Of a DNA stretch of 64,000 nt, positions 22,423 through 33,852 are shown one piece after another; within the stretch, counting starts at the first letter, position 1, and every line of letters starts with the position of its first letter. The DNA is taken from the NCBI GenBank assembly GCA_001599815.1, contig BCIA01000003.1, forward strand, positions 992,001 through 1,056,000, in the 5' to 3' direction. This DNA comes from Furcasterigmium furcatum. Lineage: Eukaryota > Ascomycota > Sordariomycetes > Glomerellales > Plectosphaerellaceae. Under the pieces are notes generated by a model that was not told the DNA's origin, ran no database searches, and saw nothing but the letters and a program-made list of their open reading frames with translations. Both the position numbers and the translations under genes were made by a program.

Positions 22423-23978
22423 ATGTCCGTCGTCAACCTCACGGCGCCCAACGGCACCAAGATCGACCTGCCCACGGGCCTGTTCATCAACAATGAGTTC
22501 GTCAAGTCATCCTCGGGCACCAAGATAACCAGCATCAACCCGGCCGACGAGTCCGTCATCGCCGAGGTCGAGGCCGCGTCCGCCGAGGACGTCGACCGCG
22601 CCGTCAAGGCCGCCCGCGCCGCCCTCACGTCGCCCGCATGGGGCGGCATCTCCAACACGGAGCGCGGCTACCTCATCTACAAGCTCGCCGACGTCATCGA
22701 CGAGCACAAGGAGACCCTCGCGACGCTGGAAACCTGGGACAACGGCAAGCCGTACAGCGTCTCGCTCAACGACGACCTCGCCGAGTGCGTCGCCGTTCTG
22801 CGCTACTACGCCGGCTGGGCCGACAAGATCCACGGTCTCACCATTCCCACGACGCCGCAAAAGTTCGCCTACACCATCAAGCAGCCCATCGGCGTCGTCG
22901 GCCAGATCATCCCCTGGAACTTCCCCCTCATGATGGCTGGTTGGAAGCTTGGGCCGGCGCTGGCCTGCGGCAATACCGTGGTGCTAAAGCCGGCGGAGCA
23001 GACGCCCATCTCGATCCTGTACTTCGCGTCGCTCATCGAGAAGGCGGGGTTCCCGCCGGGCGTGATCAACATCGTGAACGGGTACGGCAAGGAGGCGGGC
23101 AATGCGCTCGTGGACCATCCGGACGTTGACAAGATCGCCTTCACGGGGTCCACGGCGACGGCCCGCCAGATCATGAAGGGCGCGAGCGTCAACCTGAAGA
23201 ACCTGACCCTCGAGACGGGCGGCAAGTCGCCCCTGGTTGTCTTCAAAGGTGAGTCCCGTCTCTCGAGTCTTGACACTGCAGCGACCAGTCCTAACGCTCA
23301 GCAGACGCCGACGTCGACCAGGCGGCCAAATGGGGCCACACGGGGATCATGTACAACCAGGGCCAGGTGTGCACCTCGACGTCCCGCATCCTCGTGCACG
23401 AGGACATCTACGAGGACTACGTCGCGCGGTTCAACGCCGTCGTCGCCGAGAACAAGATCGGCGCGCCCTTCGACGACGAGACCTTCCAGGGCCCGCAGAT
23501 TACGCGCGCGCAGTACGACCGCATCCTGGGGTACATATCCGCGGGCAAGTCCGAGGGCGCGCGGCTCGTGGCGGGCGGCGCGCCGCACAAGAACGTCGCG
23601 GGCGGCAAGGGGTTCTACATCGAGCCGACGGTGTTCGCGGACGTGCGGGAGGACATGACCATCTTCCAGGAGGAGGTGTTCGGGCCGTTCGTGTCGATCA
23701 CGCCGTTCAAGACGGAGGAGGAGGCCGTAAGGCTGGCGAACGCGACGTGTTATGGCCTCGGGGCGGCGCTGTTCTCGAGGGACATCGAGAGATGTCACCG
23801 CGTGGCGGCGCGGTTGGACTCGGGGATGGTGTGGATCAACAGCTCGAATGATTCGGATATCCGGGTGCCGTTTGGGGGCGTGAAGCAGAGTGGTGTTGGG
23901 CGGGAGCTGGGAGAGGCCGGGCTGGATGCGTACACGCAGACCAAGGCGATCCATGTGAACATGGGGACGATTCTGTAG
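22423..23978 (+). CDS. NAD(P)-dependent aldehyde dehydrogenase
   Basis: Oxidises an aldehyde to the acid. Two exons, 22423-23248 and 23305-23978 (intron 56 bp; a CAG one triplet earlier could add one Ala), 1500 nt, 499 aa, normal for the family. Key residues: IIPWNFPLMM and KPAEQTP of the nucleotide site, FTGSTATARQI, general base Glu in TLETGGKSP (about residue 264), nucleophile Cys in YNQGQVCTSTSR (about residue 298), and EEVFGPFVSI and PFGGVKQSG near the end. It looks like a cytosolic class 1/2 enzyme with no targeting signal. It is not clearly part of either cluster. Confidence 0.93.
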
Positions 23979-24399
23979 TGAGGATGCCTGGGGTATGTAT
24001 TACGGTTTGGAGACCATATTTCTTAATGGCTGCCAGTTGGGCGTTGTCTTCTTGAGGTCAACGGCACATGCGTGACACCGCCGCACCCTGTCCACGACAG
24101 CAAGACTGGCTGGATACACAAAGGCCACGCTCGAAGCGCCCTCGACAACAGGCTCGCAACCTCAATTTGGCGCGTTTCTAGAGTACCACCGCGTGTATTA
24201 CATATTCAGCCCTGCCCGGCCTATTTTGGGATTCAGTCCAAGGTACCCCTGACTTGGCCCCCATCCTTCGGCCTCCGTGGACAGGGGGTCATGAAACCCG
24301 TCAGCTTATAATTTCTTCAAGGCATCAGGCATGATCCGATTTTTGTCTTTCCTTCTTTCGCGTCGACAATCGGCACGACGAGAAAGACTTCGACAAACC
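23979..24399. other. Intergenic
   Basis: About 420 bases between the aldehyde dehydrogenase stop and the preferred membrane-protein start. An in-frame ATG at 24331 would shorten this gap. Nothing else seen. Confidence 0.5.
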
Positions 24400-26319
24400 A
24401 TGGAGGGCAGAAGAGACAGCATGCTCAAGCGGAAGCCCGTCCCGTCCGCAACTGTGCATCATGTCGGTCCCGGATACCACATGGTCAACCCGGCCGACGC
24501 CGGTGCACACACCAACGGGCAGGCCTACCTAAGCGTCGACGAGTGCCGGACGCGCAGCAGCCTGTGGTGGACGCTCTTCTGGGACTGCGTCCTCACGATC
24601 CCGGGCGTCGCGTTCCTGGTCTACGCCGTCATGGTGACCCTGAATACCGGGAGGGCCATCACCGACAGCCCCCTGCCGATGCTCATGGATGCCTCCGGCT
24701 ACGGCCCCACGATCTTCCCGATCGCCTTTGCCGCGGTGGCCGCGAACGTCCTCAAGTCGTATGCGGCCTGGAAGCTAGAGCGAGGCATCTCTCTGCTAGA
24801 CCTCGAGTTCCTTCTCGGCAGCCGCACGGTCTTCAGCGCGTTCACGGCGCCCTTCTCCCTGCGGACCCTGAACTTCCTGGCACCCGCGCTGATGGCGCTC
24901 TGGGCCATGTCGCCCCTCGGCGGCCAGGCCGCTCTCCGCGTCATGACGGTCGTGCCGAACGAGGCCTACGAGGCGCACAAGTTCCAGTGGCTGGAGTACA
25001 TGTCGCAGTTCCCGCACTCGGGCTCTCGCAGCTCGGCCGGCGCCGACCTTCTCCCCGCCGCGGCAGGCGCCTTTTCCGCCGCTCTCTCCAGCCCGATGGA
25101 TGTGAAGAAGGCACCGCGAGACCTCTTCGGCAACGTCAAGATCCCCATGGTGGAGGTGTATGAGAGCTCGGACGTGGCGGAGGCTGATCCGGACGGCTGG
25201 TACGTCGTGGACGATCTGGAGGATGCGGACGGCGTGCGTTACGGCTCGCTGGCGGGACTGCCTCTCACCTCGCAGGACAACCTGACCCAGCTGGCCAACT
25301 ACTCCCTAACGATTGACACATCCTATCTCTACGCTGGCTGCGTCGTTTCCCATACAACGGGGACGAACCTCTCCGAGTGGATCGATGTCATGGAGAATAT
25401 CACCAGCCAAGCGCCTTCGTACAGCAACAGCGCGACTCTGGTCCTGTCGAGGGGCAACACTCACACCATGTTCAGCGATACACCCCTCGAGATGGTGTTT
25501 ACCTCATGGACGGAAGAGGCGATCACGAACGCCACGTGCAACCTCACCATGAGCTACGTCCAGGCCGACATCTCCTGCCACCGGTCCAGCTGCGAGGCCG
25601 TCCGCGTCCGCCCCGTCACCCGCGCCGAGAACGTCACGGTGCTCACGGTCCTCGACGGCTACGGCCCGGACGGCACCGGGTACCCCGCCATGGCTCCCGA
25701 GGCGGCCTTCTTCGACACCTTCGTCAAAGCCTCCCTGACGTACTGGGAGCAAGACTGGGCCACGGACCAGTACTCCACCCCGATCGAGTACTACTTCACC
25801 AACCCGGGCTCGCCCTACTCGGCCTCCCGGTCTGGGGACAGCAGCTGGCGCGGCGCCGACATCTACCCGATCGGCAGCACCCTGTTTTCGCGGCGTTTCA
25901 CCCAGCTCCTCAACACCTTCTGGATCGCCAGCGTCGCCCCCTTCGCCGCCAGCGGCGGCCTGGCGTTCAACGCCACGACGGCCGCCGACCCGTCGATCAC
26001 GCAGATGCCCGGCGTCTGGGTCGGCAACACCGCCGGCACCGTGACGCCGGACGAGCTCATCATGCGCCCGGACACGGCATGGCTGGTCGTCCTGTTCGTC
26101 AGCTCGGCCATCATGCTCGCCGCGGCGGTCGCGGCGGCGACGCTGGGGTTCCTGCGCGAGGGCCCCGACGTGCTGGACAGGGCGACGAGCTTCCTGGAGT
26201 ATAACCACCGCGGGGGCAGCCTGGTGCGCTCGAGCACGGAGATTTCGATGGGGACGCCGACGTGGAAGGCGCAGCAGATCAAGCTGGGGTTTAAGCAGGA
26301 GGAGAGGGGGTTTGAATAG
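24400..26319 (+). CDS. Multipass membrane protein of unknown function
   Basis: Single-exon protein of 639 aa from the ATG at 24400 (AAACCATGG, strong context); an upstream in-frame ATG at 24331 adds 23 basic residues. Membrane segments: TLFWDCVLTIPGVAFLVYAVM, IFPIAFAAVAANVLKSYAA, the block NFLAPALMALWAMSPLGGQAAL, and a C-terminal helix WLVVLFVSSAIMLAAAVAAA. A large central region with several N-x-S/T sites and paired Cys is probably extracellular. The GSRTVFSAF...WAMSPLGGQ block recurs in a big, uncharacterised family of fungal membrane proteins. No function can be assigned. The short cytoplasmic tail is polar. Confidence 0.75.
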   Translation: MEGRRDSMLKRKPVPSATVHHVGPGYHMVNPADAGAHTNGQAYLSVDECRTRSSLWWTLFWDCVLTIPGVAFLVYAVMVTLNTGRAITDSPLPMLMDASGYGPTIFPIAFAAVAANVLKSYAAWKLERGISLLDLEFLLGSRTVFSAFTAPFSLRTLNFLAPALMALWAMSPLGGQAALRVMTVVPNEAYEAHKFQWLEYMSQFPHSGSRSSAGADLLPAAAGAFSAALSSPMDVKKAPRDLFGNVKIPMVEVYESSDVAEADPDGWYVVDDLEDADGVRYGSLAGLPLTSQDNLTQLANYSLTIDTSYLYAGCVVSHTTGTNLSEWIDVMENITSQAPSYSNSATLVLSRGNTHTMFSDTPLEMVFTSWTEEAITNATCNLTMSYVQADISCHRSSCEAVRVRPVTRAENVTVLTVLDGYGPDGTGYPAMAPEAAFFDTFVKASLTYWEQDWATDQYSTPIEYYFTNPGSPYSASRSGDSSWRGADIYPIGSTLFSRRFTQLLNTFWIASVAPFAASGGLAFNATTAADPSITQMPGVWVGNTAGTVTPDELIMRPDTAWLVVLFVSSAIMLAAAVAAATLGFLREGPDVLDRATSFLEYNHRGGSLVRSSTEISMGTPTWKAQQIKLGFKQEERGFE

Positions 26320-27148
26320 GGCGCGGGAGCCTTTGACACATGGGATAGCGGGCGTTGGCGATTTTGTAGGTTTCCGAGTGATTTCGGCATCTGGCCCAAA
26401 GAGTTTCGTTTGGATTGAGAATCCATAGAGAAACTCATGGAAATTTAATCTTTCCGCCCATCGAAATAAGTTGTCGGCAGCTGACGATGACAGCCATGCA
26501 GTCGCGGCGGAGAGGCGGGATGACGGGCGCGGTCACCATCACTGTCAGCACTCTGTTGTCGGCATTGGATGAACCCTACACGATCATACTGCAATGTAAA
26601 ATGCAAAAGCCTGTATCGTCAGTCAGTTTTCGGCTGACGAGCCGTTCCTGGACGCGAGATCTCCCCCATCGGTCCCTGCAGCGGTGTTGCTGACAGCCCG
26701 ATGCATGCTGACCGCCAAGGTCACGATCCGATGCACGCTGACATCGAGTGTCATTCGACATCCCATCACCGACCGTCATTAAGTTCCCTGCAGCATGTAT
26801 GGAGTCGATGTTCCTCTCTCAATGACCGATGATAATGAAACTGACCGCGCATTAAAGCCGCAAGTCATCAAGTCATCGCCTCGTCACGGCACCGCCATGG
26901 TATTGGTAATTCTGTTCCAGTGACAGCGGATGGCTTGATCGCGCCGGTATAAGAAGAGCAGGATGGCCTCCTTCAACCAACATGAACATCCAGCCAGATC
27001 ATCCAGCAACAGCACAACGCCACCAAGCAACACAGCAACCGCCTCAACCATCACAACCGTCACAACCATCTCAACCATCAGAACCATCAGAACCATCACA
27101 ACCATCACAACCATCGTCTGTCCGTCCAGTCTAACACCCCGCAACATC
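26320..27148. other. Intergenic with 9-bp tandem repeat in the SDR leader
   Basis: About 830 bases. A TATAAG lies near 26948. Only the imperfect 9-mer array described separately stands out. Confidence 0.5.
27043..27116 (+). repeat. Imperfect 9-bp tandem repeat (ACAACCATC)
   Basis: About eight units of ACAACCATC and variants (TCAACCATC, AGAACCATC) immediately upstream of the SDR start at 27149, so probably in the transcribed leader. The array lacks G and T-rich stretches, giving an unstructured CA-rich leader; its length may vary between strains. Confidence 0.8.
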
Positions 27149-28084
27149 ATGTCGACCACCAATGTCTTGATCACCGGCGTCAACCGAGGTCGGCATTGTT
27201 CACACCCCAGAAACTCATGAGATACTAACTTCAACCCAGGCCTCGGCCTCGCGTTCGCGCAGACCTACCTCTCCCGGCCCAACCACACCGTCATCGGCAC
27301 CGTCCGCGACGTCGCCGCCGCCCGCGCCAACGGCCTCCTCGAGGACACCCCCGCCGCGCCCGGCTCCATGCTCATCCTCGTCAAGATCGAGGCCACCTCC
27401 TTCGCCGACCCCGCCAAGGCCGTCGAGGACCTCGCCGCCCAGGGCATCACCAAGCTCGACATCGTCATCGCGAACGCCGGCATCGCCGAGATCGACGTCG
27501 TCGCCGCCGCCGCCGGCGACGCCCAGTACTTCGCCGACACCCTCGCCGTCAACGTCGCCGGGCCCCTCGCCCTCTTCGCCGCCACCCACGAGCTGCTCGA
27601 CCGCGCCGAGAGCCCCAAGTGGGTGTCCATCAGCACCGTGAACGCCTCCATCACGACCCACGGCGCCGTCTTCGAGTTCATGGGCCGCCGGCCCCTGGGA
27701 TTCGGCTACGGCGCGTCCAAGGCCGCGCTGAACCATCTCAGCCTCAGCATTCACAATGAGAACCCGAAGCTGACCGTGCTCATGGTTAGCCCGGGGTAAG
27801 TGCAAGGCCATGGGGGATGAAAGATGTGCAATAGTTGCTGACTTGCTGCATAGCCTCATGGCGACCGACATGGGCATCCGCGCCGCCAACACTTTCGGCA
27901 TCGGCAGGCCTCCCAACGAGCCCCTCGGCAGCGCCAAGGCGATTTCTGAGATCGTGAGGACTCCACCTACAGCTCGATACATCTTGAAGATCTGTACTAA
28001 CCAGAACTGCAGGTCGACGTCGCGACGAGAGAGACGCACTCGGGCAAGTTCTTGGAGTTCGACGGCAAGGAGATCCCCTGGTAG
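27149..28084 (+). CDS. Short-chain dehydrogenase/reductase (ketoreductase type)
   Basis: NAD(P)H-dependent oxidoreductase. Four exons with introns 27189-27239, 27796-27853 and 27954-28012. The first has a weak donor GTCGGC, but splicing there rebuilds the cofactor motif TGVNRGLG across the junction. The core shows NAG in IANAGIAE, the Ser loop SISTVNAS and catalytic YGASK, then VSPG after which intron 2 falls. The protein ends FDGKEIPW. Similar to fungal SDRs annotated as aflatoxin-ketoreductase-like. Its 3' end faces the bANK regulator, 84 bases away, making a convergent pair that could belong together. Confidence 0.88.
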
Positions 28085-28168
28085 AGAGTAACGGGAAAGG
28101 GTCAAAACTGGTCATGGCATTTCTCATACATGTGTGGTCATCATTGTAATTCCTCCCCAGCATCAGCA

Positions 28169-29019
28169 TCAGCCGTCATTCTTGCTCCTGCTCAACATCC
28201 GCACCTGTTCTGCGTGTTTCGGGGACGCGCTCGCGCCGTGAGAGAGGAGCAGCCTCACGGCCGCGGAGCACTTGTTGTTCACGGCCATGGAGAGCATCGT
28301 GCGCCCGTGCTTGTCGACGGCGTCGACGTCGACGCCCTGCTCGAGTAGCCAGACGATGGCCTCGATGCGGTGGTCTTCGTAGGCGGCGTGGAGGGCCGTC
28401 CGGCCCTGGTCGTCGCGCTCGTCGAGGTGGCATCCGGCCTGGGCGAGGAGGCGGAGCGTGGCGACGTCGTTCCCCCTGGCGGCCGTGTGCACGAGCGTCT
28501 CGGTCCGGTCGTTGGAAAAAACCGGGTCGGTAGGGGCCGAGACGCGCTGAGCGATGGCCAGGGCGGCCTCCCTCGCGGTCTCTGGTGGCTCGAAGCCGGG
28601 GACGGCGGGCGGCAGGAGGGTCGGGAGGTCGGTGTTCCAGGGCGGCAAGTCCCACGAGACCATGTCCAAGTCGGACGCTATGGGAAACGCCGAGAAAGAG
28701 TCGTTTGCATCCAGGTTGACGGGTGTGTCAAAGAGCGGGAACCCGTCCCCAGGCTGTAAGACGGTCTGCGCCATTCCGTTCAGGTTGTCTGTTACCCATG
28801 CCGAATCCCCTCCAAAGGCCGCCTGCTTCTTCAGGGCGGCTTGTCTTTCTGTCCAGAATGTTAAACCAGACTGAAATCATGGGAGAAGCAACCGGCAAGG
28901 AACCCACGGCGGTGTCTCCTCTGCGCCAGGCGATTCTGAGCCCTCCTGCGCTCGCTGGCCGCCGACTCGTCTTCGCCCAGCTTTGTTCCGGGGCTCGCCG
29001 TCTTGTTCGTCTCTGCCAT
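28169..29019 (-). CDS. bANK transcription factor (bZIP basic region plus ankyrin repeats), ToxE-like
   Basis: Two exons, 29019-28908 and 28848-28169, intron 28907-28849 (59 bp), total 792 nt, 263 aa. The N-terminus carries a bZIP-type basic region, ASERRRAQNRLAQRRHR, whose last turn is completed across the splice as QRQAALKKQ; a long leucine zipper is absent. The C-terminal half has about three ankyrin repeats: ETLVHTAARGNDVATLRLLAQAG, GRTALHAAYEDHRIEAIVWLLEQG and GRTMLSMAVNNKCSAAVRLLLSHG. This basic-plus-ankyrin layout is known from ToxE and relatives that control peptide-type metabolite clusters in fungi. No NRPS is in the window, so the target is unknown. An ATG at 29211 lies upstream in the same frame but adds no domain. 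Confidence 0.85.
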
Positions 29020-30147
29020 GTTGTGAGTGCCTATAGCGCGTTTGGGTCCCGTTCGCCGACGACGATACCGCCCAGGGCGTCCGGTGGCCGGGTGCTGTAG
29101 GCAGGACAGAATGTCAGGGTCGCAAACTGGTGACCTGCCTGCCCCCTCACTCGTCTTTGGTTGAGTCGAGCACTTACTAAGCCGTGGCTTCAAAGATCCA
29201 AGGACGCGCACTCATTAGTTACCCCTGTCAGATGCTGAGGAATCGCGGAGTTAGACACCAGGTTCCGGGGATAGTCGAGCTCTGCGTATGTATTTCTTCC
29301 ACTACTGACTGACCAGGTCATATCGCCTTCCAGGGCTGGCAATGGAAGACGTTTATCAACGTCGGATGCTTCTACCATAACTGGTTCTTTCAACCATCCA
29401 TAGCCAGACACTCACCGCCTGTATCAAACCGGACCAAAGTATATCTTGGCCAGATTGAAAGGAAGTATTCTTGGTCTCGCATTTTGACTGTCGTGTTCAT
29501 GTGGCCCCGGACAAGCGACTTGCTTTAGCCTCAACATCCCGACTCAACGCAATGAATGCCTCGTGCTCGCCCTCAAAACAAAATCATTTCATGTATGGCG
29601 AAGGAAGCAGGCATTTCCCCCTAAGTTAGCGACTCTCGGGGGTCTTGAATAGGATGAGTTCTGGCGCTGATCCTGTGATGCGCAGATTCTCGCTGGACCA
29701 GAATCATTTCTGCGCGTGGCAAGAATCCAGTGACAGTCCGACGTCAAATGTTGGAGAGACGTTTCGGTGGAAGGGAGAGATGGACGGTATTTGCGTCGGT
29801 CAGAGTCCAAGGCCGGGGATTCGCCATGCAAGATTCGCGGAGGCGGAAAGTCCCATTGATCGCGGAGTTCTCTCGATGGCGGCGGACATATCCCCTCCTC
29901 TGTATCTCCCCCGATCACGTCATTCCGGCGGAACATGGCTCACTACCCCGGCCGCTGCCTCGATCCCCGGTAGCTCCGGAGCATGCGGCGATATATGAAG
30001 GGTGCATCCGCAACCCAATCTCAACTGAATCTCATCGTCAAACATCACATGTCTTGGCACTTGCATGGCATATGGTGGTCATCAGGTATCGATTCGTCCA
30101 TTCGCCTGCATAGTCTAACGCACTAACTTTTGTTTGCAGCTCCCCGC
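29020..30147. other. Intergenic
   Basis: 1.1 kb between the bANK start and the DUF1993 stop. Short overlapping open frames on both strands, none with family features or plausible splicing. I see nothing definite. Confidence 0.5.
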
Positions 30148-30669
30148 TCAGGACAGGTAGGGTCCCAGGAAGTGGCGCAGGTAGTCCTGCTTGCCGACCT
30201 CGACGCCCTCCTTGCGCAGGATGGCGTAGGCGGTGACGGTGTGGAAGAACATGTTGGGCAGGGAGTAGCCGGCGGCGTACTCGCGGGCCTTGATGTCGGC
30301 GCTCTTGCCGGCGCCCATGCCGAAGGTGACAGTCGCGTCGGCGCGGCCGGCGATGGTGGCGGCGTCGGCCTTGGCGGCGAGCTCGGCGACCTGGTCGACG
30401 CGGGCGCGGGCGTCGGCGGGGGTCTTGATGTCCTCCCAGGAGCCGAAGGGCTGGGGGTCGACGCCCTGCAGGCGGGCGAGCAGCTTCATGGCCGAGTCGG
30501 CGGCGCACCAGAACTGGAAGGACAGGGGCAGCATGTCGGGGGCGAGGCGGGCGGCGAGGAGGGCCTCGGGGTTGGGCTGCTTCTCGACGAGGTCGAGGAG
30601 GTGGGAGAGGACCTTGGGGACGGCGATGGCGTGGGGGACGGTGCCGTCGGCGAGGGTGTAGCTGGCCAT
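30148..30669 (-). CDS. DUF1993 family protein
   Basis: Intronless 173-aa protein. It matches the DUF1993 layout: an N-terminal LPHAIAVPKVLSHLLDLVEK helix, LAPDMLPLSFQFWCAADSAMKLLARL, then SWEDIKTPADARARVDQVAEL and a C-terminal PNMFFHTVTAYAILRKEGVEVGKQDYLRHFLG. The family is a DinB-like four-helix bundle in fungi and bacteria with no established function. Highly biased third positions (mostly G or C) support real coding. Upstream on the same strand is a purine-rich promoter. Confidence 0.85.
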   Translation of the reverse strand: MASYTLADGTVPHAIAVPKVLSHLLDLVEKQPNPEALLAARLAPDMLPLSFQFWCAADSAMKLLARLQGVDPQPFGSWEDIKTPADARARVDQVAELAAKADAATIAGRADATVTFGMGAGKSADIKAREYAAGYSLPNMFFHTVTAYAILRKEGVEVGKQDYLRHFLGPYLS

Positions 30670-33600
30670 CTTGAGTGTGTGTGGGGGGGAAGAGGTAAGT
30701 GAGAGGTAAGTTTTGTGTGGTGTTGAGGAGAGGTGTTCGGAGGGCTGATGTTGTTGGTGATGATGAGGCGAGGGGCAGACTCAAGCTCAGGTGAGGGGCG
30801 GGAGTTGCCCGTTTACTTATCCTTCTTTCCCTGCTTAGGTCCCTCCTTCCTCCCATCCATCCACATCCAGCAGGCGCGGCCCACCGAGGTGCCTACCCAG
30901 CGTCGGTTCTCCGCCGAGTGCCCGCCTGTCCTGTCGGGGGCTTTCGCGGTCGCATCTGCCATCGAAGGAAGCTGCGACGGGCCGGACCCAGAAAGCGGAG
31001 AAAGTCATGCCGAGTCAAGGGAGGAGCGACCGTGGACGGGACAACTGGAGCCCCTGAGGCTACCAGGATCATCGTGGAACGGGAAGCGACACACCGACCT
31101 CGATTACAAATGCCGGCCGCCTGACAAATCGAAAAAGGGTCTTCATCCAAACACGAGAGGAAAGCCGCGCACACATCCCGCCCGGTCAGAGTGTCAAACT
31201 TTCGGAGACGGGATCAGACGGCGGCATTCTGTCAGACGGGTGCAACCGTGTCCTCCCGTCGGGCATCGCAATTGTCAGCAACACATCTGTCTGTCAAGCC
31301 ATGATGCCTCGTTTTCAGCACACAGTTGGGATTGGATCCAATGGATCGAAAGAGCGGTCAATCGGATCAACCCCTCAGCGACGGCGGGCGGGGACGGATT
31401 GAATGGAGCCGCGGGAGTTGGAGTGAGGGGCAGCAACCATTCCAACGGATTCCAAATCATGCGGGGTTTCTTCTTGGAACCCCTGAGATCCGACAGAGTC
31501 AGCACGGGGCCCGTCACTGGTCTCTCGCACTCATAATGCGCCAGGTAAGTATGTTGTCATTGAATGCATCTGAGTCCACAAAGGGCGCGAGAGCAAATGG
31601 GCGTGGCTGTTTCTGTCTCCAGCAGAGGCATGAGTTTGCTTCCCCTGCCTCAGCCGAATCATGGACGGTCCCCTCGGAATGACCCTCCACCAGGCTTTCA
31701 ATCGAGCGGCAAATTCTGACGATCTCTCTGATTGTTACATCGAGACGAGATGAGCGCCCACTCAACGTGCGAAACCTTGGAAGTCCAAGGTTGCTCGTTC
31801 CACTTGTATGCATTCTCAGCAACAAACCCCTGGGCGGATGGAACGCCCATGTGTACATATGAGTCCCCCCCCCCCACCTGACAGTGAACCCAGCCTCAGA
31901 TGTTGGACATCTTCATGTATCTACCCCAGGGAACCAAGACGAGGGCTTCTCAAGTTTATGGTTATTTCTGATCGAATGCCACGTCGACGGGGTGGGTTGT
32001 TGTCGGACTGATCCATGACTCTTTCGAGAGCAACGCATCCCCCGTGAACGACTTGCAACTCTCTTGGATCAGTATTTAACATACCCCCAATTAACACACT
32101 GAATAATGCTGTTCAAATAATCAAAGTGTTGTTGGAGGTTATCACCAGGCCCTCTTTAGTTCTCGTCCGCATACCCACACCGCCAATTCGTGTCGTGGAC
32201 AAAGCGGTGCCATCCGACTGTGCTAGCAGAACGATCACCAGATCACAGACACATCCTTCAACCTCACATGTGTCATCAGCTCCGGGCATTTGAAGGAGCA
32301 GCTGAGATACTGCATGTTGTCCTCGAGTTCATTGAGACAACCGCGACTCATCTCACGTGGGGACATGGGTAATGTCCCCCGCGCGGGGTGATACTGCGGC
32401 GACAGGTGAGCGGCGTTGGGTGAGCATTGGCGCAGAGTTGACCTTCTGTACCCCATACCATATCTGCAAGGTTGCGTCAGAGTCTCAGTGCCGATGTCTT
32501 CGGGCTAATGTGTTGGTAAGCCTGCAGCTCTCACCTGACCCTGCTTCTCATAGTACGAACTCAACTTCTCACTACATACTCGTTTACACTGGCCCACGTA
32601 GGTCTACGTGCTCATCTTTTAATGAGTGCATTGTGATTCCAAGCCCATGGCCGCAAGTCTGCCCCACGCTTACGGCTACCGTGAAATCATGGGGTCGATG
32701 GGATGTCCAGGCCGACTTGTCTATAAATGGGGCCGATGTCTGGTCCGGAGTCTTGATATCTAAACTCCTGAAGCGAGCAAACTCTGCACCCGTTCGCAAG
32801 CGCCCATTTCATAATTATGAATCTCGCACTCAGTGTATTTGTTACTTCTGGGGCTCGATTATTCGCGATGTGTCCGGTCGATTGACCTTCATATTTCATC
32901 GTCTCTGTGCGCCATGCATTAATCCAGGTACTCTCGAGTATGTGAGCGTGCAGGAGGCAGTGAGCCCAACAACGCCATCATCACAACTGCGATGCCCCGA
33001 AATATCCTCATCCCTTGGCCTCCTCTCAGAACCTCCATACAACTCCCCCGACAGAAAGTCCGCGCACTTGCTTCGTGCCCTATCGGGTAAATAGAAAGTG
33101 GTAGCCCTCCTTGCCTGACCGCGTCCCCGGCAAAATATCGTTTGCCCCTCTTTCCCCAGATTTGAATGCCGGATCGCCGGGAAAAGTCGCCCGCCTTCAA
33201 TTCTCCGGTGGGATATCCAAGGATAGAAACAGCCAGGGAACCAATCTCACACGCGTTACTGACGCTGAATTCCATGTATTACGAGTCCCATCGTTCCACG
33301 TGCCACTCTGCTGGAGAGATAAGTTCGATGCTAAGCTTTTGGGGTCAGCAACGAAATCTTCGGCTTCCTAGATGCGCTTCTTTGTAAGATAAGTTTCTGG
33401 AGGGTAGACTTCTTGGTACCCGAACTGTCCATGTGGCGGATATCATATTTGTAGGATATACTACAGTTCCGTGGCTGATAGCATGCTCTCTTTCATGATC
33501 GGAGATCCAGTTTGTCCCGAGTCCCCCCTCCCATCCCGGTCTGATGCAACCATCCATGGTTCCATGTAACCCAAATCCACACCACGGACTTATCCTGATT

Positions 33601-33852
33601 GCCATTTCCTGTTCCAATTAACCCTACGTGCTAGAAACCCCCAGTTCCGTTCGTCCGTTCATCACATATTTACCCAACAGGGAAGACGGTGTTTACTCCG
33701 TTCCGCATCAGGCATCCTGGGATCTGTAGGATATCTGTAGAGCTGGATACATGGGAGAGCCTATAAAGCACACGGCATGACCATAATGCGAAGGCCTCGC
33801 GTACCTACGGGCGGTACGTGAACTCCAGAAAGACTCTTCGCCCGCTTTCGAT
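30670..33852. other. Gene-poor region, 3.2 kb
   Basis: No supported gene. Open frames such as 30733-31536 (+) and 32357-33094 (+) lack family motifs, biased codon use or clean splice options. A run of eleven C lies at 31865-31875. The base composition drops toward 32-33.8 kb, in line with non-coding DNA. TATAAA at 33762-33767 is a plausible core promoter for the esterase that follows. Confidence 0.5.
33762..33767 (+). promoter_or_regulatory. TATA box of the CE3 esterase gene
   Basis: TATAAA 86 bases before the ATG at 33853, in the sequence gagccTATAAAgcac; spacing is sensible for a short 5' leader. Confidence 0.5.

Noticed and set aside
23298..23954. 218-codon minus frame
   Set aside because: Antisense shadow of the aldehyde dehydrogenase, made of Arg/His-rich low-complexity residues.
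25504..26208. 234-codon minus frame
   Set aside because: Antisense shadow of the membrane protein at 24400-26319.
30733..31536. 267-codon plus frame in the gene-poor region
   Set aside because: No motif, no codon bias, overlaps a low-complexity segment; judged chance.
32357..33094. 245-codon plus frame
   Set aside because: No recognisable domain and surrounding sequence is non-coding in character.
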